Assembly: GCA_030248065.1 (NCBI GenBank) | Contig: JASAMV010007960.1 | Coordinates: forward strand, 29,711 to 93,710 | Length of the DNA stretch: 64,000 bases | From: Rhynchonema sp. JSB1_4 | Lineage: Eukaryota > Nematoda > Chromadorea > Monhysterida > Xyalidae | Reading direction: 5' to 3' | Part shown: piece by piece, positions 1-12,000 of the stretch | How the letters are laid out: each line of letters begins with the position of its first letter | Position numbering within the stretch: position 1 is the first letter of the stretch | Notes under the pieces: model-generated | The model's database searches: none | What the model saw: the letters and a program-made list of their open reading frames with translations, nothing else | What the model was told of the DNA's origin: nothing | Made by a program: the position numbers and the translations under genes

Positions 1-2260
1 ACGTGCCATTTTCGTACGTTATGTTGTGACCGGTCGCCGGTGTCAGGGGCAGGCAGCCTGCGCCAACAACGTTGAACTAGACACTTTAACTTTATTTAGT
101 GATTTTGAATAATTTCCATTTGATTTAGTGATTATTGAAAAAATATTGAAGACAGAAAAGTGCATAGTGACGTCCGAATAATGACAACAAAGCAAAGACG
201 CAGCCTGAATCGACAGGGTCTGAAAAACTGTGCCTGAACTTCCGTGTCTGAAAAGTCGCGGAATATTCCCCCAAAAACGATGTCGTACCGTTATTGCAGA
301 TATCTGGCACCTGTACGGTCCAACTTCCCGTGTCCAAGCAGACGGGCAACTCTGCATTGACCGCGGCCGCAGTGGTAAACGACCCGTTATTTATCATGCA
401 GTCAATCTGAAACTCAGGAATGAAGAAAAACATGAAGCATGACATAGCGTTTGGAAAGTAACCGAAAAATTGAAAATTAAAAACTCACCGAAATCGTCGT
501 GCCAAACGGGTATTTGTCCGAATTTGATGTTTCATTGTAAATGATCATGTGACCAGCTGGAACGCTCAACGGCGGACAACCTAAACAAATAAATAAATAA
601 AACCTTTATATTTCAAGGAAAATTTTTTTAACAGCCTTGCTTTCAAGGAAAATTTTTTTAACAGCCTTGCCTGGACTACAAGTGACCGGCACCGTCCTTG
701 ACCAGGCGCCATTTTGCATACAAACGGGCATACTGTAGCTGGACACATTTGACAGCGCATAATAACCGGACGCAGCTTGACAAGTCAGACTTATCGATGT
801 GTCAAATGGATAGTAGCCATTGTTGGCGGTGGTGTTGTGTGATAGGGTGTGACCCGCTGGAGCTGTCAACGCGGTACAGCCTGAAAAACAAAGAATTTGG
901 TGAAAAATTTTAGAAGTCGGGCCATAGATGTTACAGAACGCGCGCTTTTCAGGCAGCTTGGACAATCCAAGGCTGGTGCACACAATTGGCACTGCACTAG
1001 TAGGCGTCCGCACGCACCTGTGTCCTTGCATGCCGGCATGGCATACACATCCGGAAATTTGCGATGTATCCATATCTCAACGCAAAAAAATTAAAAAAAC
1101 ATTGTTTACCGAGACCGCAAATGACCGGCACCGTCCTTGACCAGGCGCCACTTTGCATGCAAACGGGCATACTGTAGCTGGACGCATTTGACAGCGCATA
1201 ATAACCGGACGCAGTTTGACAACTCAGACTGATTGACGTGTCAAACGGATAGTAGCCGTTGTTGGCGGTGGTGTTGTGCGAGAGGGTGTGACCCGCTGGA
1301 GCTGTCAACGCGGTACAGCCTGAAAAATAGAGAAATCGGTGAAAAATTTCTAAAAAATTTGCGGCGGTAATTGCAAATATGAACATGTTTCACAATGACT
1401 CGTTCTGTTTTAGTGAATGCCACATAGAGTTTCAAATACCTAATCTGCCGTTACTCCAGGCAGTGAATATTTTTTGAAAGAACGTAATGGATTCCCTTTC
1501 GTATTTCACGCGTAAGTGTGCACGACCTACAAACGCTGTCCTCTGATGTTTCACTAATATATTCACTGACTTGGGAACAAAGCCAAAATTACAACCAACC
1601 CAAATTGCACACAATCGGCACAGCAGCAGGCACCCATGCGCTGGTGTCCGCACACGTTGGCATGGCATAATCGGAGATATTTTTGAGCGTATAGTATCCC
1701 TGAGCTATCAAGCACGTCGTGGCTATCCCGCTGTTGAATGGGTACAGACCGGCGTTGGGTGTAGAGGTGTAGGTGACGCTGTGGCCGGGTGGGACGGATA
1801 GAACAGAGCAGCCTGGGAAATCGTCGGGTTGACTTTTCATTTCAGCGATTTTTAGAGCTCTAAAATGCACTATTTTATTGCTGCAGTAACACCACCGACT
1901 GACATCGATTTTTGTCCTGTCCCGGGTTTTGTTTTCATTTTTTATTTCCGTAACTTTCACACCCTGTTTTGTATTTATTTTCATGTGCGCTAAATTTCAC
2001 ACCCGGTCTTGTGATTATGCTTCTTCCATGTTCTGTTGTGTATGTCTGAGGGGGTGCCGACGCAAGATCGATCGTAACAGCATCATAACGCATCTTGTGC
2101 AATCTATTGGCTATTTTTTCTAACGTGTTACCTACCGCGCTGGTCCAGGATAGTCTCTGGCCGAAACATGAAAGAAATTCAGAAATTCACGAAACTTACC
2201 AGAACATGCTCCGTTCTCAAGCAAAACGATCAGAACAAAGCAGCTGAACAGAGTGGCCAT
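1..2260 (-). CDS. Secreted multi-CCP (sushi) protein, 5' part; runs off the left edge
   Basis: Exon 1 (2260-2200) encodes a 20-residue hydrophobic signal peptide starting MATLFSCFVLIVLL and ends at a perfect GTAAGT donor, which fixes the start. Following exons are 1812-1600, 1319-1110, 880-671, 580-489, 406-289 and 57 to beyond base 1. The first three each encode one CCP module with four cysteines and a Tyr/Pro-rich core (for example GLYPF, GYYPF). The fourth module is split across two exons, and a fifth begins at 57. Exon borders are phase 1 except inside the split module, so the modules can be duplicated without a frame break. Exons 3 and 4 are nearly identical, a recent duplication. CCP domains are extracellular beta-sandwich modules that bind proteins or glycans; the partner here is unknown. 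The exon after 671 would use a GC (GCAAGG) rather than a GT donor. The 3' end lies outside the window. Confidence 0.8.
611..670 (-). repeat. 30-bp perfect tandem duplication at an exon/intron border
   Basis: Bases 611-640 and 641-670 are identical 30-mers, directly abutting the end of the third CCP exon (671). The duplicated unit carries the start of the intron, including the GC donor GCAAGG, so two copies of the splice context lie side by side. Confidence 0.9.
945..1065 (-). pseudogene. Relict half CCP exon inside an intron
   Basis: On the minus strand this stretch reads YAMPACKDTGAC and continues into a decayed frame. It matches the 3' half of the CCP exon at 1600-1672 (YAMPTCADTSAW and the following Pro-Ile-Val-Cys end) at base level, with small indels. 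It lies in the intron between two intact CCP exons. I read it as a dead copy left from exon duplication; it has no good donor and loses the CCP pattern. Confidence 0.6.
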
Positions 2261-2261
2261 C

Positions 2262-2680
2262 TTGACAAAACAAACTGCTTATGGGGCAGTACATACAGGT
2301 GAAAATCACAAACTAATCTTGCTGAAGTCAGAAATAGACGACAAAGCATCCCGTCGATGCTGAACTTTGACAGCATATTAATGACGATGCAGAGCCCATA
2401 AAATTAGGGCATATCTGGCGTGCGCAAAAAGTGTGTCTCAAAAGCGGAAACGGGCTCATCTTTTTTGTTAAAAGTCCCTCGCGCGTGCATAATTTTCCGG
2501 ATCAATACCATCTCAATGGACCTTCATTGCCAACTTTATGACATCAAACCGCAAACACAATGCTCCATCTTTGTGGCAGCCGGTGTTGTCATGGATGCAC
2601 GTCGGTGTGCACACTGTGCCTTATATAATGCGAGGCACAGAGGGACCCAGCTTGATTTCGGTGACAATGATAATACACTG
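2262..2680. other. Intergenic, nothing recognised
   Basis: This lies between the start of the CCP gene at 2260 and the last possible exon of the lectin/CCP gene. I see no coding pattern or repeat here on either strand. Confidence 0.4.
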
Positions 2681-4114
2681 CTAGAAACTTGGACTAATTG
2701 TATTGTCGTTGACGCAAGTCGTTCCATAGTACTGTATGTATATGCCCGAAACGTATATTGATTGCGGATCACATTCTAGGTGCAAAGGATGAACAGTGTG
2801 TCGATATGACTCTCCGCTTCGGGCATATGCGACTACGTTGCCTCGATGACAACAGAATAAGTTGAAATTTGTCCAGCCGGGTAGCAGGAGCGCGTAAACC
2901 ACAAAGACGATTGTGGTCAGCAAACGGAAATGATCAAAACTTCGATAATTTAGGCGGCCGAAAATGTGAATAAAAAGTTTTAATAGCGCAAGAAATACAG
3001 TAGGTAGTATATGTGCATGTATGTTACATACCTGGCAGACAGAAAATCGGCACCGTTTGCACCCAGGAGCCATCAGTGTTGCAAACGGCAGCCGGAGCTG
3101 TTGAAACATTAGGCATCTGATAGTATCCTTGCTGAAACAGGCACGCAGTTGACAGCACCGTGCTGTATGGGTACCATCCAGCTGCAGGGTTACCCATTGG
3201 GTAGACAGCTCGATCAAAACTGTAGTTGTGCCCAGTGGGTGGTGATACGGGCATGCAGCCTGAACCGAATTAATGGATGTTTCATGATCCTGAATTGTGT
3301 TTGAAAAGTGTTGAAACATCAACCTTGTTTCGGACACGCCATTTGACACGCAAATTCGGCGGTTTCGTTGTCGGTTTTGGTCGAGAATCCGCCACTTAGT
3401 ACGTTCATCACGGCGTAAGTGGCATTGAATGCACCTCAAAACGAGTAACCAAACGTCGATTTTTTATGAACTTGTAAATAAGATCAATTTGCTTACATGT
3501 GGCGCACTCTTTCCAATTTTCATAGGTCGAGTCAGAATTGTTCACCCAGCCATAGCTGCCGTTATCTAGCTTCTCGTACCCGATCCAGACGTACTGAGCT
3601 TTTTGCGTTGTTTTCGCGCTCAGCCAGGCTGCAAAATATCCAATTTGGGCTTTTTTGACCATCACAAATAGAGTTTGTTGTGCTGAGTTATAGGGTATCC
3701 GTTTTCGGACGATTTCAAAGTGTACACGTGCCATCATTATGCATTTCGATTTTTGCAACCATCAAACAATGTTCCATGGAGGATGGACTCGAGTCTGCTT
3801 GCCAACCGCTCAACCAACTCAGCTACATACTGGGAACGAATAGCTTCTAGCGCAGGCGCACTGAACACAGCCTCGCACTAATATTCCAAAAATATCAACC
3901 CAAAAGCCGCACGCACCAGCGACACCGTCGTTTTCGGTGGCAGTTGCGATGACCGGCAGGTTAGCACCCACCGACAGACATTTGGTTTGAGCAGCGTCGG
4001 CCGAGAGTTTCTGGCCGGACTGGTACTGGTAGCAATGGTCGGAACCAGGCGTCGCTGACCAGCCGACCGGACAGCTGGGACATTGTGTGGCTGTAAATTG
4101 GGATGTCCAGGTGA
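2681..4114 (-). CDS. Truncated C-type lectin domain fused to a CCP module; start not found
   Basis: Three exons join in phase: 4114-3917, 3628-3497 and 3259-3032. The first begins a C-type lectin fold (CPVGWS..HCYQY, then a Cys-Leu helix and LPVIATATEND). The second carries YVWIGYEKLDNGSYGWVN and NWKECATC. The third is a CCP module of the same subtype as in the gene at 1-2260 (GWYPY, GYYQMP, W before the last Cys). The usual last lectin exon, with its CG..C....C pattern, is absent, so the lectin fold looks incomplete. After 3032 a GTATGT donor could lead to a terminal exon 2775-2681 (phase fits, ends in TAG); reading through instead gives a stop two codons later. No convincing ATG plus signal peptide was found upstream, although a hydrophobic stretch near 4230-4280 ends in a phase-1 donor. 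The domain calls are firm and the gene ends are not. Confidence 0.6.
3778..3838 (-). repeat. Truncated tRNA-like (SINE head) remnant in an intron
   Basis: On the minus strand a good Pol III A box (TAGCTGAGTTGG) is followed 29 bases later by a B-box-like GACTCGAGTCC, but no tRNA cloverleaf can be drawn. It resembles the longer tRNA-like element at 24724-24806 (GTAGCT.AGTTGGT.GAGC, then TTGGC or CTGGC), so both may come from one tRNA-derived SINE family. Confidence 0.4.
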
Positions 4115-4568
4115 CTGAAGAACTGATGGTGGCGCGCATGCGCTACGCCACATACATTAACTTGACCTCGGCTTATATTTTGCGACTTTCACTTATGGCT
4201 CAGAACGACCAGGAACAATGTGGCACGCCTAAGTCTACCTGCAGACCAACAAAGTATACCAATGTGCGTGATAGCAATGACTGAGGGTGAGCTCGATAGA
4301 TAGACGGTTGTTGTATTAATTTCAATAGAAAGAAGTTAGCCGACAGATTTGAAGAATAATAAGTTTAAAATAAACAGAGTTAGTGAAGTGAAGTTATTTG
4401 ACAGCCTGGGGTGTGAGCCTTGGTAATGCGCGAGCACTTATTATGCAGTCTTCATGACGAAAATTCTCAACTGCGACCGATGCTTTGACCTTCCGCCTCA
4501 TCATGTTGCACCTGCTTCAGTAGCGAGCGGGTAATGGTGTTATGCGTGCTTACCCTGTGAAATCTTGA

Positions 4569-5976
4569 CTAACCCGAATCGTCCAATCGAAATTGACATA
4601 ACCGATGAATTGGCTGACTGTCGCATCGTACGTTTGACGCAGCTGTGTGTGTATGCAAATAACTTAAAGTCATGTACCTATAGCTAACTATATTGTCATT
4701 TTTTAATGTGTTATTTACAGATTTTCGAACATTTAACAAACTTTCGAAGATGTCGCTGCCAACTAACCAAGTGCCGTGCCATCATTACTTTGTACCTGCC
4801 AAAGGTGTGTGCCGGCCCAGTAGCCACAATTCCACAAACCGTCGTTCAACGGTGGCGCACCGTTATGCCACTCCAGATCGGTCATGCCTGTGCGACTTTG
4901 AGCTGAGTGGTATGATCATTGTAAAAATAATAAACAGGAAATCGGTTCGGTTGCTGCGGTCTTTCTGTGAAGATCGAATATGGTATCTGATTCGGTCAAA
5001 ACGAAGCACTGATTGAGTGACCCGACCCGTACCGACCACAGTCGATTTTACCGAAGCCGAACGAGCAGAACGTTCAGAGAAATCAGTCCGCCTAATTATT
5101 TTTGGTGAGTTGTGCTCCAGTGGTATGAAATGCGTGTAACTGCCAACCTGCCGTGCACTTTACATTCATATCCCTGTCCACCCAAGTCCAACCCTGTCTC
5201 GTGTCGGTCGATGACTGATCTGTTCGGTACAAGCCAATCGACCAACCGACTCCTTGCAGATCAAACTAAAAAACCAACAACCGAACTTTTTACAGACAGT
5301 GTGTTTTCTTCGTGCGATCATCTTAACCGGAAACTCTGGCGTAGAAACCTACGTTGAAGCCATAGACGCTTTCTAGATGCTGCTCCAGACGATAGCGAAG
5401 GTAGCGGTTCTCGATCCAGGCCAACATCGCGTGAGGATGGGACTGGCAATGGAAGGCTTTCATACATTTTTTCTGTGTGTTGCAAATTTGCTTATGCATG
5501 ATAGATTTACGGCTGTTGGTTTGAGAGCAAGAATACATACAATTTTGATGTGGCACACGTGTACCTGTTCACAGTCATCCTGTGCAACTGAGAAGTACTG
5601 ATTTGTCAAAGCCAGGCTGTAATAACATCGATTCAGCACCGCAACACCACCCATTGAGGTGCACGACAATAGGCTGCCTGCAACGTTAACTTATTGGGAG
5701 AGCATTCTCGAGGTCGAATTCTGAGCATATTGTTAGGTTTGTTTAGGTGGATGATGGAAAATGCCACTTCACCTAATCTCCTCGTTTTCGCTGGAATTCA
5801 CGTAAAAGAGGATGGTTGGGACCCACCTGATGATCCAGGTATCGCGCATACTTCATCGCCGTTCGTTGCTTGCGCACTCGCTGCAAGTGCTGAAATTTCG
5901 GAAACATGGCGTCAGATCAGTTATATTGTAATCGCTCTGTTGACGGGAACCTACCGAGGAAAGAAACGAACCACAT
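4569..5976 (-). CDS. Secreted single-domain C-type lectin, 193 aa, 7 exons
   Basis: Exons: 5976-5955, 5889-5827, 5677-5565, 5442-5349, 5249-5148, 4902-4789, 4642-4569; all phases match and the total is 582 bases. The start is set by a short signal peptide, MWFVSFLALAASAQA, split by the first intron. The C-type lectin fold follows in order: an N-terminal strand with NRCYYSLA, a helix with AQDDCEQ, AMLAWIENRY, the core WSIGLYRT and GWTWVDRD, the loop NGAPP followed by NCGYW, and a closing CDSQPIHRLCQF. These give the canonical disulphide cysteines. The long loop has no clear EPN or QPD motif, so calcium-dependent sugar binding cannot be assumed. The neighbours are CCP genes on the same strand. 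The start of exon 5 (5249 or 5252) is uncertain by one codon. Confidence 0.85.
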
Positions 5977-6071
5977 AATTATTCGATAAAATGGACAGGT
6001 ACCACATAAATGTTTTTTGGTAATTCAAAAACGTTATTATAATGTAACGTTTATACGTGCTTGCATAAAAT

Positions 6072-9000
6072 CTAGGCATTATTGAGCGGAGCAGCAAATC
6101 TGAGCAGAGCTTTATTATATGATTGCCCATTGTTAGTGCCACTGTTACCATGACATGGATCGACACACACACAATTATACATGTACAGTTTAACCGGTAT
6201 AATAAAGCTCAAAATTGGCCCCAACATGGTGCCGAAAATCCCTTGTTCGCGAGCGCCTGAACGAAAACGCGAACCGAGCTGTGCAGAGTAATAACTCAAT
6301 TGATATTTTTGTTTGCCGGCCGAGCTTTTGCTTACCCATGCGCTGCTGGAGGCACGTGCCTCATTTACTGTTACGTATGTTGCTATATCATTTCATTCAG
6401 CACAAAGAGCGCCATTTGATGGGTCATGGCTTTTGACATGGTGTGTCGGAAACTAGTTGGCTTAAAAAGTGATAAAGCTTTCGCTGGAAACAGGTGTGAG
6501 AGCAAAAATGAGCAAATAACGTACGATCGTAGCAGGTCGGTTGACCGTCATAATCCCAAGTGTCCATGCCCAAGCAGGTTCGATACATGGGCTCGCTGCC
6601 ATTCGGTACGAGTCCGTTCTGGCACGAAAAAATCACCATCGACCCCTCGATGTACCGACCCGCGTATCTGGTATCGCTGTTAGAAGACACTGACACAACC
6701 TTTGTTCCGACTGGGTCGGATAGATTGAAGGCACATGCTGCAATTAGTTAAAGGCCGGGGGCATTAGCGCAATATGGAGAAAACATGCGGAAATAAAGTT
6801 ACCATATCAGAAATGTGAAAGTGCTTACTTGGCTTGCAAACCGCCGTTTTGTCGTACGTCTCATGTCCGACACATGTCAGTGTCGCCCAGACATCCGTTG
6901 GCCCCAATCCCGGCGGATTGTGTGCGAATGCGTAATTCTCGGCACAGGTGACATTCAGCACGCCACCTTGCGCTATCTTGCCGTTGTTCTGCAGTCCGCT
7001 GATGATCACAGTGGCGGAGTCGTTGAAGAAACCGGTTGCTAGCGGCAACGTGCAAGCTGGAACTCAGTTCGGAGATATATCTAGACATTGCCGTAACTTT
7101 TGACCGTGTCCCCACCAAACACGTACCCATCACACAGCCGACTCCTCCAGTCCAGGTCATATCGGCCTGACAAGTTTGACTTTGCGACGTGCCCAATAGA
7201 TTGGATGGCAGAAAATACGTTGGGTCACAGCTGTAGGTCACAGTGCCGCCATCGTGAACTTTGCCATTCTGCCACGACATTTGAGTGTAGGCTGATGTTG
7301 TGGGATCCGTGTTGGCGCCGTACGTGATGTTACTCGCAAGGCACACTGAAAGCGTGGGCCGCACGGGATTAGAATTACTTTGTTGCGAAGGAACCAAGAT
7401 AACCTCAGTTATCGAAATAAGATAAGACTGAACCTTCATCGCAAATCGGCTGTTCGGCTATATCCCACGTGTCCATACCGGTGCAGGTGCGATCCATCGA
7501 CTCGGTGCCATTCTGTATGCGTCCGTTCAAACATCCATATGTGACAACAGTCCCTTTGAGGTATCGTCCGACGTATCTGGTGATTGGATTTGCGGGAGAA
7601 GTCGCAACAACACTCGTTCTGACCGCGTCAGACAACGTGAATGCGCAGGCTGCAAAGAAACGGTGAAACTGGAAGATAGATACTAGGGTGCTTTTTCTTG
7701 GGCCCTTACTTGGGGCGCAAACAGCGGATATGTCGTATGTCTCATGGCTGGTGCATGTCAATGTGACAAATTCGACCGTTGGATCGTGTGCGAAGGCGTA
7801 GTTTGTTGCACAGGTCGCATTGACTTTTCCACCCTGGACAATCTTGCCGTTATTGGACGTTCCACTGAGGATCACGGTTGCAGATGGGTCGAAAAAGCCG
7901 GTTGTTTGTGGTAGCGTGCATGCTGAAAAGTTGCCAAGAGCCAATTCAGAGATACTTCGACATGGCCAGATTCTAGGTAATCGTGAACGTACTCATCACA
8001 CAGTCAACGCCTCCATCCCACGTCATATTGGTTTGACAGTTCTGACTCTGCGACGTACTTGACAGGTCAGATGGAACAAAATAATTGGCGCTGCAAGAGT
8101 AGGTCACATCGCCGCCGTCGTAAACCTTGCCATTTTTCCAGCTCATCTGCGTGAATACTGCAGTTGCGGCATCCGTATTGGCGCCATAAGAAACGGTGCT
8201 TGTCAAGCACACTGAAAGACGAACCAAACAGGTGCATATGATAGATCTGCGTCATCATGACACGATCGAAGTCAAAATAAAACAAAAGTATGGAAATAAA
8301 AAATACTCTACCTTCATGACAAACAGGTTGAGCGTCCGTATCCCAAGTATCCATCCCCGTACATGTGCGATTCATCGGTTCGGTAACATTCGGTATCCGT
8401 CCCTCCAAGCACGAAAATGTCACCACCGTCCCTTGAAGGTACCGTCCAACGTATCGGGTGGCGGGATTGGCCGGAAAAGTCGCACCAGCACTGGTTCTGA
8501 TCGGGTCGGACAACGAGAAAGCACAGGCTGCAGTCGAACGGCAATTTGATGGGACGCATTACCCAAAGAAAATTTTGCTTGACACCCTTACTTGCATTGC
8601 ACGTGGCAGCGATGTCGTAAGTTTCGTGGCTGGTGCATGCCAATGTGGCAAATTCGGCTGTCGGATTGTGCTCAAAGGCGTAGTTTGTTGCACAGGTTGC
8701 GTTCAGCACTCCGCTTTGTGCAATCTTCCCGTTGTTGGACGTTCCGCTCACGATCACGGTTGCAGACGCGTCGAAAAAGTCGGTTGCTTGTGGCAGCGTG
8801 CAGGCTGGAAAAATACTCACAGCCATTATTCAGGGGTAACGATCATTCATTTTAACCACAGTAACCGGTAACATACCCATGACACAGTCCACTCCTCCAT
8901 CCCAGGTCATATTGACTTGACAATTCTGACTTTGTGAGACGCTCGACAGATTGGACGGAACAAAATAATTGGCGCTACAGGAGTAGGTCACAGTGCCACC

Positions 9001-12000
9001 ATCATGAACCTTGCCGTTTTCCCAGCTCATCTGCGCGAATGTTGCTGTTGCAGCGTCCGTATTGGCACCATAAGGAATGCTGCTTGTTAGGCACACTGGA
9101 ATGATCAACAAGAATGCACATAATAGTAACGCGTGCAATCATGCAGTTCGACTGAAGTCAGGGCACAACCTTCATAACAAACTGGTTGTTCATCTGTATC
9201 CCAAGTATCCATGCCCATACAAGTACGATACATCGGCTCGGTGCCATTCGGGATACGTCCGTTCAAGCAGGAGAAAGTTACCACCGTCCCTTGAAGGTAC
9301 CGTCCAACGTATCTAGTGGCGGGATTGGCCGGAGAAGTTGCCACAACACTTGTTCTGATCGCATCGGATAACGAGAAAGCACAGGCTGCAGCCAAGAAGG
9401 CATGTTGTGTAAGGATGTCAAAGACAGTGCGTCGCCTCCTTACTTGCATTACAAGTGGCAGCGATATCGTACGTCTCGTGGCTGGCACATGTCAGTGTGG
9501 CGAGCACAGAAGTGGGACTGTGTGCGAAAGCGTAGTTCGCTGCACAGGTTGCACTTAGCTTCCCAGTGTGCGCGATCTTGCCGTGGTTGGACGTTCCACT
9601 CATGATCACCGTTGCAGAGGTGTCAAAAAAGTTGGCTGCTGACGGCAGAGTGCAAGCTGAAGTGATGGAATGGTTGTTGTTCAAAGAAAATTTGATACTT
9701 ATTGTTCATATACATAGGTTTGACCACCCAAATTAAGCATACCCATAACACAGTCCACCCCTCCATCCCAGGTCATATTGGCTTGGCAGTTCTGAGTTTG
9801 TGATGTGCCCGTCAGATTCGAAGGCAGAAAGTACGTCGAGTTGCAGGAATATGTTACAGTGCCTCCGTCGTGAATTTTGCCACTCTCCCAGGTCATTTGC
9901 GTAAATGTTGCGGTTGTGACGTCGGTGTTTGCGCCATACGGAATTGCACTCGCGAGACAAACTAGCGCATAAATAGATGGTTTTATAGGAGACAGGAAAC
10001 AAACATGATGTGAGTACTTGCCTTCGTAACAGACAGGTTGATCGTCTGTGTCCCAAGTGTCCATGCCCGTACACGTACGATACATAGGCTCCGTGGCATT
10101 CGGAATACGTCCGCTCAAACACGAAAACGTGACCACAGTGCCTTTGAGATACCGACCGGCGTACCTAGTTACTGGGTTAGCGGGGGACGTGGCGGCAACA
10201 CTTGTCCTGATCGGGTCAGACAGCGAGAAGGCGCAGGCTGCAAACGGTTTTCGGGGCGGTAAACGCTATCGCCAGCATTGTAAGAGTACCCTTACTTTCG
10301 TTGCAAGTGGCGACGACATCGTATGTCTCATGACTGGTGCATGTCAGTGTGACCCAAACGGCGGCCGGATTGTGTGCAAATGCGTAGTTTGTCGCACACG
10401 TGGCGACCAGAAGACCGCTCTGTGCAATCTTGCCGTTATTGGATGTGCCGCTCGTGATGACGGTTGCGGATGCGTCAAAAAAATCGGTTGCCATTGGCAA
10501 TGTGCACGCTGCAATTACAGGTCATTATAGTTCCATTCTCACAACAATGAGGGACCGAGAACACACCCATCACACAGTCTTCCTCCCCTCCTTCCCAGGT
10601 CATGTTAGCCTGACATTCCTGACTTTGAGTCGTGCTCGACAGATTGGATGGCAGAAAATACGTCGAGTTACAGGAATAGGTTACATCTCCTCCATCGTGA
10701 ACTTTGCCATTTTCCCACGTCATCTGCGTAAATGTTGCCGTTGTGACGTCCGTGTTGAGTCCATAGGAAACTTTGCTGGTGAGACACACTGGAATATTTA
10801 TTCATTCACTCATTCATATTTATTTTATTTATGGTCAAAAATGATTGCTGCAAATAGTTACATTCAAAAATTGTGTTGCGATTAAAGTCATAATTAAGTG
10901 ATACCTTCATAGCAAACCGGTTGTTCATCCGTATCCCAAGCATCCATCCCGGTACACGTGCGAGTCATCGGCTCGCTACTATTCACAATGCGTCCGTTCA
11001 AGCACGAAAACGTTACAACAGTCCCTTTGAGGTACCGACCCATGTATCGAGTGGCGGGATTTGCGGGAGAAGTTGCCACAACACTTGTTCTGACTGGGTC
11101 AGATACAGCGAAGGAGCACGCTAAAATCGAGCAAGTTGGTTGTGATGATTGTTCAAAAAATAGTTGCGCCTTTACTTGTATTGCAAGTGGCGGCGATATC
11201 GTACGTCTCGTGACCGGTGCACATCAATGTAACATATACGGCTGTTGGATCATGGGCAAAAGCGTAGTTTGTTGCGCAAGTCGCGTTGAACTTGCCACCC
11301 TGCGCGATCTTCCCGTGATTGGATGTTCCACTGAGTATGACGGTTGCAGATGCGTCAAAGAACTCTGTTGCTAATGGCAGCGTACATGCTGGAATTCAGA
11401 TCACTCTGTTGTACATCACCAGATTGACAAAGAATCGCGTCGCTAACATACCCATTACACAGCCCTCCTCCCCTCCTTCCCAAGTCATATTGGCCTGACA
11501 GCCCTGGTTTTGCGTCGTGCTCGACAGATTGGACGGGAGAAAATAAGTGGAATTGCACGAGTAGGTTACATCGCCCCCATCATGGACTTTGCCATTTTCC
11601 CAGCTCATCTGCGTGAATGTGGCCGTTGTGGCATCCGTATTGTCACCGTAAGAGATGCTGCTCGTCAGGCACACTTGAATACACGAGAAAGTATGTGGCT
11701 TGGTTATCTATTTTGTTCGAAGAGTATTAATAAATAGTATACTCCACCTTCATAACAAATTGGCTGTTCGGCGGTATCCCAAGTATCCATGCCCGTGCAC
11801 GTGCGATACATTGGTTCGCTACTATTCACTATGCGACCGTTCAAGCAGGAAAAAGTCACCACGGTTCCCTGGAGGTAGCGTCCAGCGTACCTGGTGGCTG
11901 GATTCGCTGGTGATGTTGCTACAACGCTGGTTCTTACTGTATCAGATACAGAAAACGCGCAGGCTGCAATCAGTGAACGGTGACGAGAAACATTGCAACT

